A stretch of 64,000 bases of DNA from Dendrocalamus latiflorus. Its lineage: Eukaryota; Streptophyta; Magnoliopsida; Poales; Poaceae. The notes below the pieces were generated by a model. It saw nothing but the letters and a program-made list of their open reading frames with translations, did not search any database and was not told the origin of the DNA. Of this stretch, positions 22,364 through 34,330 are shown in pieces. The position numbers were made by a program, and so were the translations under genes. Where the stretch lies: positions 43,530,640 to 43,594,639 of the forward strand of contig CM029664.1 in NCBI GenBank assembly GCA_017311315.1. The letters are read 5' to 3'. How positions within the stretch are numbered: the first letter of the stretch is position 1; every line of letters begins with the position of its first letter.

Positions 22364-24205
22364 CTATAGTAGTACCGGCCATTTGTTGGTAGTACCTATT
22401 TTTTAAAGAAGGTCTTTTGGAGTTTTTTTGTCTGAGACTTGGTGTGGTAGTACAAGCTTTTTAAGTGCGGTGTGACCAAAGTGGAGTGGTCTGACCGACC
22501 ATAGCATGGCAGTTTGATCAGAGTTTTGTTGGCGGTCTGGCCGACTTGGTGACCACGGTTAGACCGGCCACTGTGCTGAGAGGTGGTTTGAGTTGAGTTG
22601 TTTTGCTGTATTAGTCATAGGGTTTTCATGTAACTGTGAGTCATGGATATATCCATCACGTGTTTGCTAATTGAGAGTTAAATGCGTGTTATTTGTGCTC
22701 GGATTGAGTTCTTGTTCTTTGGTGTGCATGTGCTTTGATGATTATTCTGGCCAACGACAAGACGAGGCTTGGTGGCCGTGGAATATCATGTAAGTCTAAG
22801 TGGAGCATAATCTCAAGCCGAGAAGCGCAGGAGAAAGACAAGGATCATAAAGAGGCAGTGCGTGCATGTAGTATGCCAATTGGACTTGTGCATTTCAAGT
22901 GGTGACATTTCTCAGAGTAGACATACAATCTTGACGGCAAGGCATTAGCCATCATAGACTGTGGTGTGATGTGGTGTACCATAGGACTTAGGCGTTTCAA
23001 GTGATGATGGTCTCGACGCATGTGTATGATCTTCGTGCCGAGGCGTTGGCATCATATCTTTGTGAAGACCGGTGAGTAGCAATTGAGAAAATTGTTCAAT
23101 ACCGGGTGGATTGGCGATTTGCAAAATCGTGGCGTTGGCTTAAGTAGTTTAGGTCACGTCTTTGAGAATAGAGTGTGCTATTGGACTTATGGAGCCTAGT
23201 GGAAGTTGCATTTTAAAAAGTGTGTAAGTGTGTGTAATGTAAAATCTGTTTGTGTGTGGGTTAACAGATTTCTCCATTTGTAAGTGGTGTGATCCATTAA
23301 GAAGTTGCTGGTTTGGTGTGAGTTGATAGCCTCCATTATATAAACCTTGTGTGTTGAGGAGGGAGAAAAGACTTAGGACACTTGAGAGATTAGAGTTAGG
23401 ATTTTCTTATGTTGATACCTTTTGTGTGTGCACTCTAGGCTTAGAGCTTAGCCATCCTGAGGGAGTAGCTATAAAACATTTCTCTCCAAGTGAAATAAAC
23501 ATCTAAAATTTGTCTAAGTGAGTTATGCCATGGATCAATCCTTGTGTTTTTTTTATTTGTTTGGCTCTCTTGTTTAGATTTCTCTCTTCTTGATCTTTCC
23601 TGATGCTAAGGATGTATAAGAGTTGGAGATCTCTCTTGGAGATCAAATCCTATTCATCTACATGTCTTCTAGGGAGAGTTCTTGAGTTTGCTCGGTTTTC
23701 CTCAAGAACGATGTGATTTTGAGATTTTGCTCCTATGAGGGTTTTAGCTTAAATTTATGCTATGATCTAGTTTGCTATGATATATAAAAACCTATCTAAG
23801 GTCTTCTATATCATTTAGGATTTACGAACACGAGCAGATCAATGTTTCCATCTTTTGCCTGCTGTTGATGCAACTCTCTCCTTATTTTGGACAAAGGTCA
23901 AAACTTTAGTATCGATCTTCACGATCCATGATTAAAATAGATTTCTGACATCTTAGGAAGGGTTTGTGTCAATTTTCACTGTATTTAGATCAATGGATTG
24001 AGAATTGGTTTTTTTCTTGGATCGTGGGCAGTGCTGTTTACACTGTTCTCTCGGCGAGTGGTCAGAACGCATGGAACCGAGCGGTCCGATCGGAGTGCAG
24101 TCATATCGGCATGGTCGTTTTGGCCAGCGGTCAGATAGGTTGGAGACTTTTCGTTTTGGGTTGTTTTTTATCTTGATTTTAGTGTGCTTGTGAGTCTGAG
24201 TTTCC
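22364..24205. repeat. probable older LTR-retrotransposon remnant carrying the copia insertion
   Basis: Repeated GGTCTGACCG, GGTCTGGCCG and TAGACCGGCC motifs, a TATATAAACC box near 23338 and a lack of coding frames resemble grass LTR DNA. The sequence joins across the copia element with 15650-15828 when one CTATA copy is removed. No termini are visible, so family and extent are uncertain. Confidence 0.45.
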
Positions 24206-26151
24206 ACTTCATAGAATTAATACATACAAAAATATTTTTAAAAAGTCATCCACCCCTTTTTACTCGCCATACGATACCACACCCCTCGTTCGTTCACACG
24301 AAAAACTGATGTGGAGGCGACTCTTTCGTTCGTTCTCTCGCAAGTCGCAGCGCTGGCCGCAGGATCAAAGACTTCGATTCGCCGCTGAGCACGACGCCTG
24401 AACCGTACTCGTATCGTCTTGACACCCGCGCGCACGATCGATCCGGAACGTGGTACGTGTCCGCGCGATATGTCAGGAGCGAGCCAGCGTCGACGTACGT
24501 ACGTTGCTTCTGTGGTGCGGTCATCATCACTAGCCTATAGCTACTTGATTAGCCGATCGTCTCGATCGATCCCCGGCAGGCCTGGCCGGTTGCTTTCGTG
24601 CGTTGTGCTAAATTCCACCTAAGGTAGGCTAGGGGAACGTCAATCGCCAAGGTGTCGACTTGACTGACGCGACGACGATATGTGTTAGTAATTCGACCGT
24701 CTTTTTGACGTGTCGCAGCGCAGGCCCTGCATGGCGCACTCACGAGGTTGACCCCCGGGCCGGGGAGGGGAAGATGTGTCGGCACGAGACGTACGTATGG
24801 GAGCCAAGCCTATACCGCGCACGCATATTCCCGTGGGTTGCATGTAGGTGCAATAAGCGGACACGAACGAATATTATTTATTCTGTATTTTATTCTATAT
24901 TTTTTTTAAAGTCGGAGTCAGTCATGAATAATATCAGATATCTATTTCTCCATTCCGTTTTGATATACGGATATATACAGATGGATATCACTTATCCCGT
25001 ATCCTATTCTATATTTTTCCTCAGAGTCGGAGTCGGACATGGATAGTGTCAGATACCTATATACCCCTTCCGTATCTATTCCGTATACTTTCGGTCGATC
25101 GGATGGATATAAATTATCTGCTCTATTTATACCCCTAGTTGCATGCGTTGCAGCTTGCACCGATTGAGCCGCCCCGCCGGCACCATCACCATCGCCGGCG
25201 CAAATCACAGACGGATGATCTGGTACGTGTGGTTCTAGAGGACTCCGATCCGCCCATTCGATCGCGTACGTGCGCGCGCCGACGGGTCCCCTCACGGCTA
25301 GCCGGCCCGCCGGTACGGTGCGCGTTGCCGCACGAGAGCTAGGCTAGCTACAGGCCGCCGCGCATCGATGGGATCTACTCACTTTGGCCACCTTTGTCAA
25401 ACGCAGATAGATATGTCCCCTCCAAAAGGCCGGGCCGGGCTGGCCAGCCGACCGGGACGTCGAAAGGCGCTGGAAATCGATCGTGGCCTCCTTTGCCTCC
25501 GTCGTGCGCACATACGTGCTCGTCAGCTGTAACAATGCTACCTCGACGACGACGTGCATGCCTTGTTCCATCCATACATGAAAAACCATCAGATTCAACG
25601 CACCACGCACAGCAGCTAATGAGCAGGGCAGGTTACGTTACGTGCGCCCGACACCGAACAACCACGCACGTCCCAGTCTCCATTATCTGTAATTACGTTA
25701 CTGTGCAGAACTACAGTGCCTCCCTTAATGATCTTATTCAGCGATCCGCTTCGATCGATCGGTCTCGGATGGGTTCCGGATCGAAGAAAAGTGGCTAGAT
25801 CATATAGAACCCTAATTAATCGCCCCGTAATCGCATTGGTTTGCAGATCGTAATCGAGGCACGTCAGGATGGTTGACTTGAATGTCACGTTAAATGCGAT
25901 TTGGATAGAACCTGTCGTCGATTTGACGGGTGCTGGAGCTGCACTGTGCCCAAACATGGACGTAACTATATGTATACAAGGTGGATTAATTTTTTGGACC
26001 CCTCGTGTGTTAGTGTCCGTCTCGTCGTGGTCTCCATCAGCCAATCAGTGCGAAAAGCTGAGTATGCTGCTGCTTCTTTTTTTTTTCCTTCTGCGGCACA
26101 GCTTAATTACAGCGGTGATAAAACATGCATATAGCTGACCTTTTATAGTTG

Positions 26152-26153
<2 letters not shown>
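24206..26153. other. gene-free stretch with a short tandem duplication
   Basis: No recognisable gene. The sequence is CpG-rich with many palindromic CGATCG and GTACGT motifs between 24250 and 25900. Frames of 60-140 aa on both strands show no known motif. Confidence 0.45.
24877..25110 (+). repeat. ~120-bp imperfect tandem duplication
   Basis: ATTCTATATTTTTTTTAAAG, GTCGGAGTCAGTCATGAATA and TCAGATATCTAT recur about 120 bp later as ATTCTATATTTTTCCTCAGA, GTCGGAGTCGGACATGGATA and TCAGATACCTAT. Similar text is common in grass intergenic repeats. Confidence 0.7.

Positions 26154-26212
<59 letters not shown>
26154..26212. repeat. (TA)n microsatellite
   Basis: An uninterrupted TA run directly left of the possible element described at 26213-29210. 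Confidence 0.95.
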
Positions 26213-26218
<6 letters not shown>

Positions 26219-26939
26219 GAAGGCGAAATGGGACTCCTAGGAGTCCAGCCACCTAACCTATAAACCGTTCGATCAAATTGAGATGTGCTATTTTGTAGTA
26301 GGAAAGATTTTAACGGGTATACCCATTAGCCTACACTCCTTGCCGTAGTATTCAAACTCCTAATTGAATGCATGCAAATCGGATTATTCATTGCCATAAA
26401 ACCGTGGTATACCTATTAGCCAATACATTCCTTCCGTAGAGATTGAAACGGCTGATTGATTAGAACCTTTTGAAGTATGTGTGTAGAACCTTTTGAAGTA
26501 ACGTGAAAATATTTATGTGTTAAGATCATTTGGTGCCATATATAGATTTCCTGCCATTACCGTAGAGTAGGTATGTGTCCTCATGCTGCATTTGTGAGTA
26601 TGCACATTGATCATACCCATATTAGAATGGCACCATGTTTCAAAAATCGTTGTTGCGCTTACAAACTTCGATATTTAATTTCTGCCGTCATGCAACAATT
26701 GTGAGTATGTGATAGTTAAGTAAGAGAAGCCCTTTTTACAAGTATGTAATCTGTTAGTTAATTAAGATCAAGACAGTAGAACAGGTATGTTAAAGAGTCA
26801 GACATATGTAACGAAATTGATAAATTCCATGGCTAATGATCTGTTGCTGCCAAAATATTCTTCTCGGGGTCAATTACCACATCTGAGATAGGAAATGTTG
26901 TGTTATATTGTCTAGAATTGTTATGTAATACTTCACAAA

Positions 26940-27475
26940 CAAACAGAGCTTCTTTATGCCATGGTATTTCCTTGAACTGCACATACTCATTATGCACAGA
27001 CTAATTTACAATCAAAATAACAATAGTTGATAAAAGGCTTATACTTCATTTTTCAGGATAAACATTACAACAAAATGTGTATACTAATTATGAATAGTAA
27101 AATTCAAGCAGCAATCTCAGTATTACAATTCAGATAAAGTTACATACATGGATGGGGTTTGATGCATAAGAAAAAAAAGCAAGTACTAAATGAACTATTG
27201 CACCCTGAAACAAACAGCTTATTCGTGGCATAGTATTTCCTCGAACTGCACATACTCATTAGCCATAGACTAATTTACAATCAAAATAACAATTACCCGC
27301 TTGTATGTTTGATGGAGACGAATGACGTGGGTGAATTAGAGTGTGATTTTCATCAGTTCAAATTTACCAACTCTAAGTATTGAACCTAAGCCACTGACAT
27401 ACCCTTTTCTGCAACTGCACATACACATTCTCCATAAACAAATAAACAACCACAATCACAATTGTTCGACAAGGA
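26940..27475 (+). repeat. three diverged direct repeats of ~90 bp
   Basis: CTGCACATACTCATTATGCACAGACTAA with TTTACAATCAAAATAACAAT (26976-27030) recurs at 27245-27290 and, more diverged, at 27413-27465 (CTGCACATACACATTCTCCATAAAC). Spacing is about 270 and then 165 bp. Confidence 0.65.
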
Positions 27476-28429
27476 ATGGCTGTGATGGCAAAGTATATAC
27501 ATTGGTCACACCCACCCTCATTACAATGACACCAAGATTCAAACAAAACAAAAAACAAATAATAAAAATTTTCATATGAGAACATAGTCAGGAGACAGTG
27601 AAGAATATAGCCTGCTCGTTCTTCATGCACTTGCAGCTGGTGGTAGCCTTGGCATTCTGAAAAATTTGATGTTGACATACATACCAACTCGAAGGATCAA
27701 AACCAATCGGACAAATACTAAAGAAAAATCTAAAAAAATGTTTCAAAGAGCTAGGTATTCCTAGCTACTATCTACAGATTTCATTACAAAGGTTTAGTTC
27801 CATAATACACAATTCATTTGATTACACTAAACAATGCCATGTGTTACCAATCAAAATTTACTTCTCATAGAGAACAGTTGTTCCTAATTTAATCCAAACT
27901 CAGTCCCTCACCCTTGACGAAATAAATAAGCATTTAAACTAGTGAATCAATCAGAACCCAAATCATGATTTACCAGATCACATATGGCCTATCCAATCCA
28001 TCATGAGTGTGAGTACTTGTACACCACAAGTGTCAGTACTTTTACACATGAATCAATTCGAAACAAAATTTGTAACTTCATCCACCATCTAGAATTGCAT
28101 CTGAACTTGGGGTTTTGAACAAACCCTAAAAATGTCACCTCAAATAGGTCAAATTTTAGAGCCGAAACATTGATTTGAAGATAAAAACCCAAAGTTCCCA
28201 AGTCCAAAATTGATAGAGAGGGAGAGTGGCGTGAGATTGGGAGCTTAATGAGATGGGTAGAGGAGTACAAAGGAAATGGGTGGCGTGTTTCCAGTAGTGG
28301 CGGTGCCTATGGTGGTCTTGTAAACTTAGCATCATCTTCCTCCTTGCCGGCAAGAATCATCATTCCGTATATATGGGAATAAATCATTGATCGACCCTCA
28401 ATTCAGGAAACAAACTGACAAAATCCCGA

Positions 28430-28965
28430 AATTATAAAATAGTTGAAATACAAACGATATGGGTGGCGGAGGTAGGAAGCTGTGGTGGCTGAGGCGCCGC
28501 GGTGGTGTGAATCGGATTGAGGCGAGACCGCCGCCGCCCTCCTTGTGGTCGGATCCATCTTCGGTCGTCATCGGCCGCATACTCGCCAAATCTGAGCTCT
28601 TCCTGGGCCGCTGCCACCTTCTCGGATCTGGCTCAGCCTGGATCCAGACGCCGAGGTCACCGCCGCTATCTCCTCGGGGCGCCGCCTTCTCCTCGCTGCC
28701 CCAGATCGAACGCCGCAGAGGAGAAGCGGGGCGGAGAGGTCTGGACGAGGAGAAGGCCGGAGGGGTCGGCGACGAGGACGCAGGGGGGCTGGCCGTAGAG
28801 GGCGTCGCCCGGGCCGGGGGAGACGCGCGGGGGGACGGTGAGCAGGGTGACCCGCGGGGGCGCGGCCAACGCGACGGAGAGGTCGACGTCCCTGAGCTCG
28901 GCGGCGGCGGCCACGTCTAGGATGCTGCTCAGGATGACCCAGGACGGCGGCCGCCATCAGACTCG
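28430..28965 (-). pseudogene. DUF1618-like gene fragment, frameshifted
   Basis: The minus strand reads WVILSSILDVAAAAELRDVD followed by LSVALAAPPRVTLLTVPPRV and SPGPGDALYGQPPCVLVADP, then SGLLLVQTSPP. This resembles the N-terminal region of the large grass-specific DUF1618 family, whose function is largely unknown. The upstream ATG (28958) is out of frame with this reading by one base, and the frame is lost again near 28670, after which only fragments remain. It is GC-rich in contrast to the AT-rich surroundings, as expected for a captured gene piece. The assignment rests on motif memory and needs a search. Confidence 0.45.
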
Positions 28966-29217
28966 GGAGCTGAGCAAAGCGGAGGTGAAGCAAGCGAGGA
29001 ATGGCGATTTGGGGAAAGAGGCGAGACCGGGGGAAAATGCGTGACCGAGTGACGGAGAATGAAATGGAAGAGCGACGAAGATTCCTATTTTGCCTGCGAT
29101 CTGCAGAATGAACGGGTATAGTAGCCGCTCAACCCGTTAATCGCCATTCCTCCGGCTTACGGTGCGTGCGCGATCGGATGGCTGTGGATTGGGGAGTCCG
29201 GGCACCTAATAACACTC

Positions 29218-29338
<121 letters not shown>

Positions 29339-29594
29339 AGTGCTCCTTTTTTCTTTTGTACTGTAACATTGTACAATGACAGTATATGGCCAATCGACTG
29401 TATGCATGCTTACAGTGACAGGACATGTACAGGTCAGATATTAGCAACCGGCCAATAGCCATAGCTTTCTTGATGCTAATCCAACCAGATATCGTTTCCT
29501 CGATCAGATGTTGGTATAACTCGGTAATTAAGTAGACTACAAATATAGTTGGAGTAGTAATTAAAACAGAGTATTTCTGGAAGACGTTCAATTA

Positions 29595-29838
29595 TGGGCC
29601 TGTTCTTTTTGGTTGAGAATTATAGCTTTTGGCTATGGCTTGTAGTTTTTTGGTTGTTCATACGAGAGATTACAGAATAACAAAAACTCATGTGCAGTTT
29701 TTGCCGATATAAATGAAGCCGGTATAGTATGTACTACAATTAAATAGTAAACCCATCTTAAAAAGATACTTCATTTAAAAGCTAGTTACTGTAGAAAAAT
29801 CAAAAATTGAAACAAAAAACTGAAAAAGAACAAGACCT
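29595..29838. mobile_element. hAT-like MITE with GGGCCTGTTCTTTTT ends
   Basis: GGGCCTGTTCTTTTTGGTTG at 29596 is inverted at 29820-29837 (AAAAAGAACAAGACC). The 240-bp body is non-coding. This terminus is typical of small grass hAT-type elements; the 8-bp target duplication is not clearly preserved. Confidence 0.7.
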
Positions 29839-30904
29839 ATTTCATTTTGGAGGTGGACTCCGGCTAAATGGGTCATGCCTATGCCCATAGTGCCACTAGC
29901 CCACCGTGCTGCGAATTGCTGCTTGTAAGTATACTAGCTAAGTTATTCATTTTTACTTAGTTTCCTAGAATTATTGTCGTCAAACTTTTTAAAGCTTGAT
30001 CATCAATAGATTTAAAATTATCTAGATAGACTAAACAAAAATTATATCATTAGAATTATCATTAAAAATATTTTTATAATATTATAATTTATTAGTATAT
30101 CTTAATGTAAAGTTATAAAAAGAAGCGGTCAAAGTCGTATCTTGAAGACTCTAGAAACTAAAAATATCAAGTAAAAAAGAACAGAGGGGGTATATATACT
30201 GCACATGGATAACTTCTGACGCAAAAGTAAAATGTCGAAGCATGCATGCATGGTCCCCGTCCGCTATATACAATTAGCCTAGTTTTTTTTTCAATTTATG
30301 CCTTATGACTTCCCCGAATAAACAAGCAGGATGACTTCTCTGTCGCTGTTTTGAAATGGCTTATTAGGACAACCTTTTTATAGTAGCTTATCGGCATTCG
30401 ATTCGTTCGCATAAGCGATAGCGCTAGAATCAAAAGTCATTAGCCGCAACCATAAGCCGTTAGCCGCAACCGAAAATAACGCACCCATTACATGCAGGCT
30501 GGAAAGTTTCAAGCCTTGTGCAATTAGCAATGTCAGACTACTATTGACAAACCCGAGCTAGCTTCTTTTTTGCAAGATGGCAAGATATATCCAACAAGAT
30601 CTCTATTTCTTCATGCCATTGTAGTGCACGTCCAACCAATTTTTTGAGGTCGTTTTCTCCGGGCCTAGAGCATGTCCCCCCGTCCATGGGAGAAAATCCA
30701 TAGGATTCCGTTTTTGCTCTTCTCTCGCTCTCTCTGATTTCGCTGCCTCCCTGAAAGAACAACGTCGTTGGGGATCATCTTAGCTTGGCAATTCAAGGAG
30801 AGGAGATTTGCGGCCATGCCATCTCCCTTTCAGGGCTTCCATGGCTGCACACCTGTATCACTCACGCTGTGCACGAAGTAGAAACGCCAATGGACACCAA
30901 TGCA
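29839..30904. other. gene-free stretch
   Basis: AT-rich to 30200, then mixed. A 73-codon minus-strand frame at 30541-30762 has no recognisable motif. No gene is called. Confidence 0.45.
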
Positions 30905-31212
30905 CAAGATTTAATTTTCTCTATAATGCATAGGTGTTACTGGCACCATGATTTCAAATGTGTGAATTCAGTCCAAATTCAGATAATTTTTTTAAAATAT
31001 CAGTTTTAGGGTATATATACATCTATAACAATTCAAATAAAATGTATACTTTTGAAAAATATACTTGACTTCAAAGTTTCGAGCGAATTTAGATAACATG
31101 ATTTGCTGATTTATATATAATCAGCACGTACCTACAATTGAACTATCATAAAAAGACAACTACAATTCAAATTTCAATTCAAACTTGTTTCACTAGTTAG
31201 TAAACATTACTG
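30905..31212 (-). repeat. dispersed AT-rich element, inverted copy of 10640-11052
   Basis: TGGCACCATGATTTCAAATG, ATCAGTTTTAGGGTATATAT, TAACAATTCAAATAAAATGT and AAAAGACAACTACAATTCAA correspond, on the other strand, to the segment at 10700-11040. The copies are clearly diverged, so neither is a very recent insertion. Confidence 0.7.
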
Positions 31213-31560
31213 CAGAAAAAGTTATCATAGATGGTTTGAAAATATCATCACAGACGGTTTCATGAGCCGTACGAGTTTATAGGTCAATAATAACATGAAG
31301 TCATCACAGATAATTTTCAAACCGTCTGTGAAAAGTCACAACATAGACGGTTTTTTAAAATAACCATTTGTAATGTGTACACTTCACAGATGATTTTTAA
31401 AAATGACCGTCTCTGATGTATATGTATCATAAATAATTTTTAAAAATAACCGTCTATGATATCGACATATCATAGATGACTAATAAAAAAATTGTTTGTG
31501 ATATGTTATCTCAAACGGTTTTTTAAAAATAAGCATTTGTGATATTACTAATTACCATAA
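31213..31560. mobile_element. degenerate small CACTA remnant
   Basis: After TACTGCAGAAAAAG, which resembles a decayed CACTA end, about ten mutated copies of the ATCACAGACGGTTT motif follow in alternating orientation (for example GTCATCACAGATAATTTTC and AACCGTCTGTGAAAAG). Decay is far greater than in the element at 1-9531. There is no coding frame. Confidence 0.65.
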
Positions 31561-31644
31561 TGGTTTTCCATATCTTTCCCATGCGCTGAAAGAAGTACAT
31601 ATATATTTCATGGTAATAATAACATATGTAGTCTTGCATACCTA

Positions 31645-31885
31645 TAATTTAAATGAGTTAGAGACATAGTTTGATCTCATGTCATGCTTGGGCTTCAAAC
31701 GACATGAAGCAAATCACACTGTGATATGGGATTTGACATTGTCTCTAGCTTATTTAAATCATATTCCATATATATCACACTTGGATTTCAAACGGTATGA
31801 AGTAAATCACACACTAGATCTAGTATGTGATTTACTTCATGCCGTTTGAAGCTCAAGTGTGATATGAAATCTACTTTGTTGTTTC
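31645..31885. repeat. hairpin-forming MITE-like sequence
   Basis: The core 31773-31864 is a near-perfect inverted repeat with arms of about 45 bp centred on ACTAGATCTAGT at 31813-31824. The arm text TTCAAACGGTATGAAGTAAA also appears, slightly changed, at 31690-31730 (TTCAAACGACATGAAGCAAA). An outer pair, ATTTAAATGAGTTAGAGACA at 31649 and TGTCTCTAGCTTATTTAAAT at 31740, is inverted as well. Confidence 0.7.
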
Positions 31886-32503
31886 AGCTTATAAATGACC
31901 TCAAAGGGTTTGTGACTTGTTAGAGACTATAATTTTGCCAAAGCCTAGCTGTGAAGGGTGATTTCTTGCTTGGCTATTGCTAACTGCAGTCTAGACGAGC
32001 TACTAGCAATTTCATTCTCATGTTTTCTTCGAAGAAAACACTTCTGCCTCCATGTTCCTATTTTCTCTGTACGATGTGAAGTTAACACTAATGCTTGGTA
32101 CATCAACATAACATTGAATTGATGGGGAGCTGGGTACTACTCCAGTACTTAAAAGACATCTTGGTTTCGACTGCTGGTAGGTAAAGTTGTGCCCAATAAC
32201 ATATCTACACTTCATAACAAACTATTAATGTCCGTCCATCAATTGAGCTATTGTTTGTGCCTTGTGCTATTTTTTATCCGCCACCTTGATTGTGCATATC
32301 TATTGCTCGTGCTATTGTGCATCCTCCGTTTGGGGCGAAACCAAGATATGTCTGCTCAACTATGAGACAAAATGGAGTGGTGTTGCAATGTCGAAATTGA
32401 TTGATCTCATGTGGTTTTCTACACGCGTGAAGTTTTGATCAGGAAAGTCGATCGATCGGCGTATGCTAGTTGGCCAGCTATACACACACAGATAGATATG
32501 TGT
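31886..32503. other. gene-free stretch
   Basis: No protein-like frame and no clear repeat structure seen. Confidence 0.4.
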
Positions 32504-32648
32504 GTGTATGTGTATGTATGTATGTATGTATGTATGTATGTATGTATGTATGTATGTATGTATGTATGTATGTATGTATGTATGTATGTATGTATGTATG
32601 TATGTATGTATGTATGTATGTATGTATGCATGCATGCATGCATGCATG
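32504..32648. repeat. (TATG)n / (CATG)n tetranucleotide microsatellite
   Basis: About 30 TATG units are followed by CATG units to about 32648. Open frames across it on all strands (YVCM or YIHT repeats) are artefacts of the repeat. Confidence 0.97.
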
Positions 32649-33009
32649 TATAGTTCCGTTGGCGTGCCTGCGAGTGAAGCAAAAGTATGTAAAGTGATCT
32701 GCAGGTAGGCCCATTGGGCCTGAAGTATGAACAATTGCACAGTGTTACTGAAGAAGAAGAAGCAGGGCAGGCGACACCAGGCGCTGCAGAATAGACTATA
32801 GTGACGTTTCCGATGGCAAAGATCCGTGTGGTGGGGCTGTGTCCGGACACAACAACAGATCGCTAGTTGGACCCTAGCTAGTTTCATTTGCCTTGACAAT
32901 TAGTAACATAGCTGTATGGGCAATGTTCAATCCTAATAGCAATTATGGAACCACACATGTGGAAATCTTAATGCTGTGTGTGCTACACTGCACATACGGA
33001 CCATCTTAA

Positions 33010-33920
33010 TGCCGTGGCCTTATGGGCCTCTGTATTCACCGCAACTTTGTGTTTCAGATCCTTGGACTGGAGTCTGAGTGGGCTTGCTTTCGGATCGCGG
33101 TTCGAGACGTTTTGACGAACGATCTCAACGTAGGCCAGGAGCGCGGAGGAGAGATAGATTGGTGGAGAGCGCCATGGCAAACCTTGCGGAAGAGACGGCG
33201 TCGGTTAAGGAGCTTCAGGACGACGGCGATTTCTCGTTGGAGGGTAGGCAGTGGTGAACTCGATTGCGGCTCGTAGACAATGGTTCCGGCGATGGCAAGT
33301 GAGGCAAAGAGATTGGCGGCTCGCGGTGAGGCTCTGCGGGCTCGGACATGACCTTTTATGCCCGGATGAGGCAGCGCAGAAGAAGAGACTGAGGCGGCTA
33401 TGGTGAATGGTAGAACAGACGCAGAGAGGGAGTATAGGTTGAAGATGTCCAAGCTGACAGGAGGGCCCAGGCTGTCGGCGACCACACGCGAGAGAAGGGA
33501 ACGACGAGTGACGCGTGGCGGGCTGGCGCACGAAGCAGGCCACGCGGGCGAGCTGGGCCGTGGAGACATTCAAGCAAAGATGGGCCAGGCCGAAAGGAAT
33601 TCGGCTGGGGAAAAGGGAAGTCGGTCTGAGATGATTTTCAGGATTTCCCTGGTTTTCTGATTTTTAGAAATTGGATTAATTCAAATTAAGCTCAAATAAA
33701 TAGTAAAAAAATTCCTAAAAATCTAATAAAATGCATAAAAATTATTTTCAACACAATAAACTCAAATAAAACAAGTTTTGAATTAATTGAAGTTTATTTT
33801 ATTCACATTAAATCTTTTTAATTTCTAAAAATTCATATTAAGCTTTAATTATTCAAGAAAATCCAAATGATTATTTTTATTTTAAAATCTCTAAAATACT
33901 ATGAAAACCAGGATGTCACA
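33010..33920 (-). mobile_element. solo-LTR-like Ty3-gypsy remnant
   Basis: On the minus strand it begins TGTGACATCCTGGTTTTCAT at 33920, a common start of grass gypsy LTRs. A strongly A/T-rich 250-bp tract follows, and then a GC-rich part. No gag-pol is attached. The far border is not clear, and a 5-bp target duplication could not be identified, so the left coordinate is approximate. Confidence 0.6.
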
Positions 33921-34330
33921 TTGCGCTTGATGATAATGCAACCGAGGTCGATGCACTTGTCCTTCTTCTTGGCCTCCGGCGAGCCAGGAGCCAGCTCTAC
34001 TGCATTTGGTCCAGTTGTTCTTGGTGCTTCGCTAAATTCCACGGAATTCCCAGTGGACAAGTAGCTAGAGAAGTGAGAATGAGACCTTCATGACCATCAA
34101 GGTGGGCTCTTCAAAGCCTGCACGACGAGCGAGAAACCCAGCGTGACGGCCTGCTCACGCCTCGCACTCAGAGTAGCCCATGGTGCAGCCCGGCGGCTCC
34201 CGGAACCACCACCGGTCGAGGTCCCACATGCTGCCGACGGGCACGCCGTTGATGAACATAGTCTGTCTGGTTCCCCTCAACTCCATCTCTGACTATAGCA
34301 ATTTCACTAGCGTGGTAAGCTGGCGACGTG
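33921..34330 (-). pseudogene. unidentified protein-like fragment
   Basis: On the minus strand, MFINGVPVGSMWDLDRWWFR and EPPGCTMGYSECEA run to a stop, and further down the strand another segment reads LAPGSPEAKKKDKCIDLGCI before the LTR. Codon use is gene-like and GC-richer than the surroundings, but the pieces are in different frames and I do not recognise the family. Confidence 0.3.

Larger units (their letters stand above)
26213..29210. mobile_element. possible 3-kb DNA transposon carrying a host gene fragment
   Basis: Both borders abut long TA runs and show weakly inverted ends: GGGACTCCTAGGAGTCCAGCC after the left run, and GGACTCCCCAATCCACAGCC on the minus strand inward from the right run. 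The interior is AT-rich with internal direct repeats on the left and a GC-rich gene-like fragment on the right. No transposase is visible. This fits a non-autonomous Mutator-like or similar element, but the ends are too diverged to be certain. Confidence 0.35.

Noticed and set aside
32360..32899. 179-codon frame containing YIHTYIHT repeats
   Set aside because: It is the TATG microsatellite read on the minus strand.
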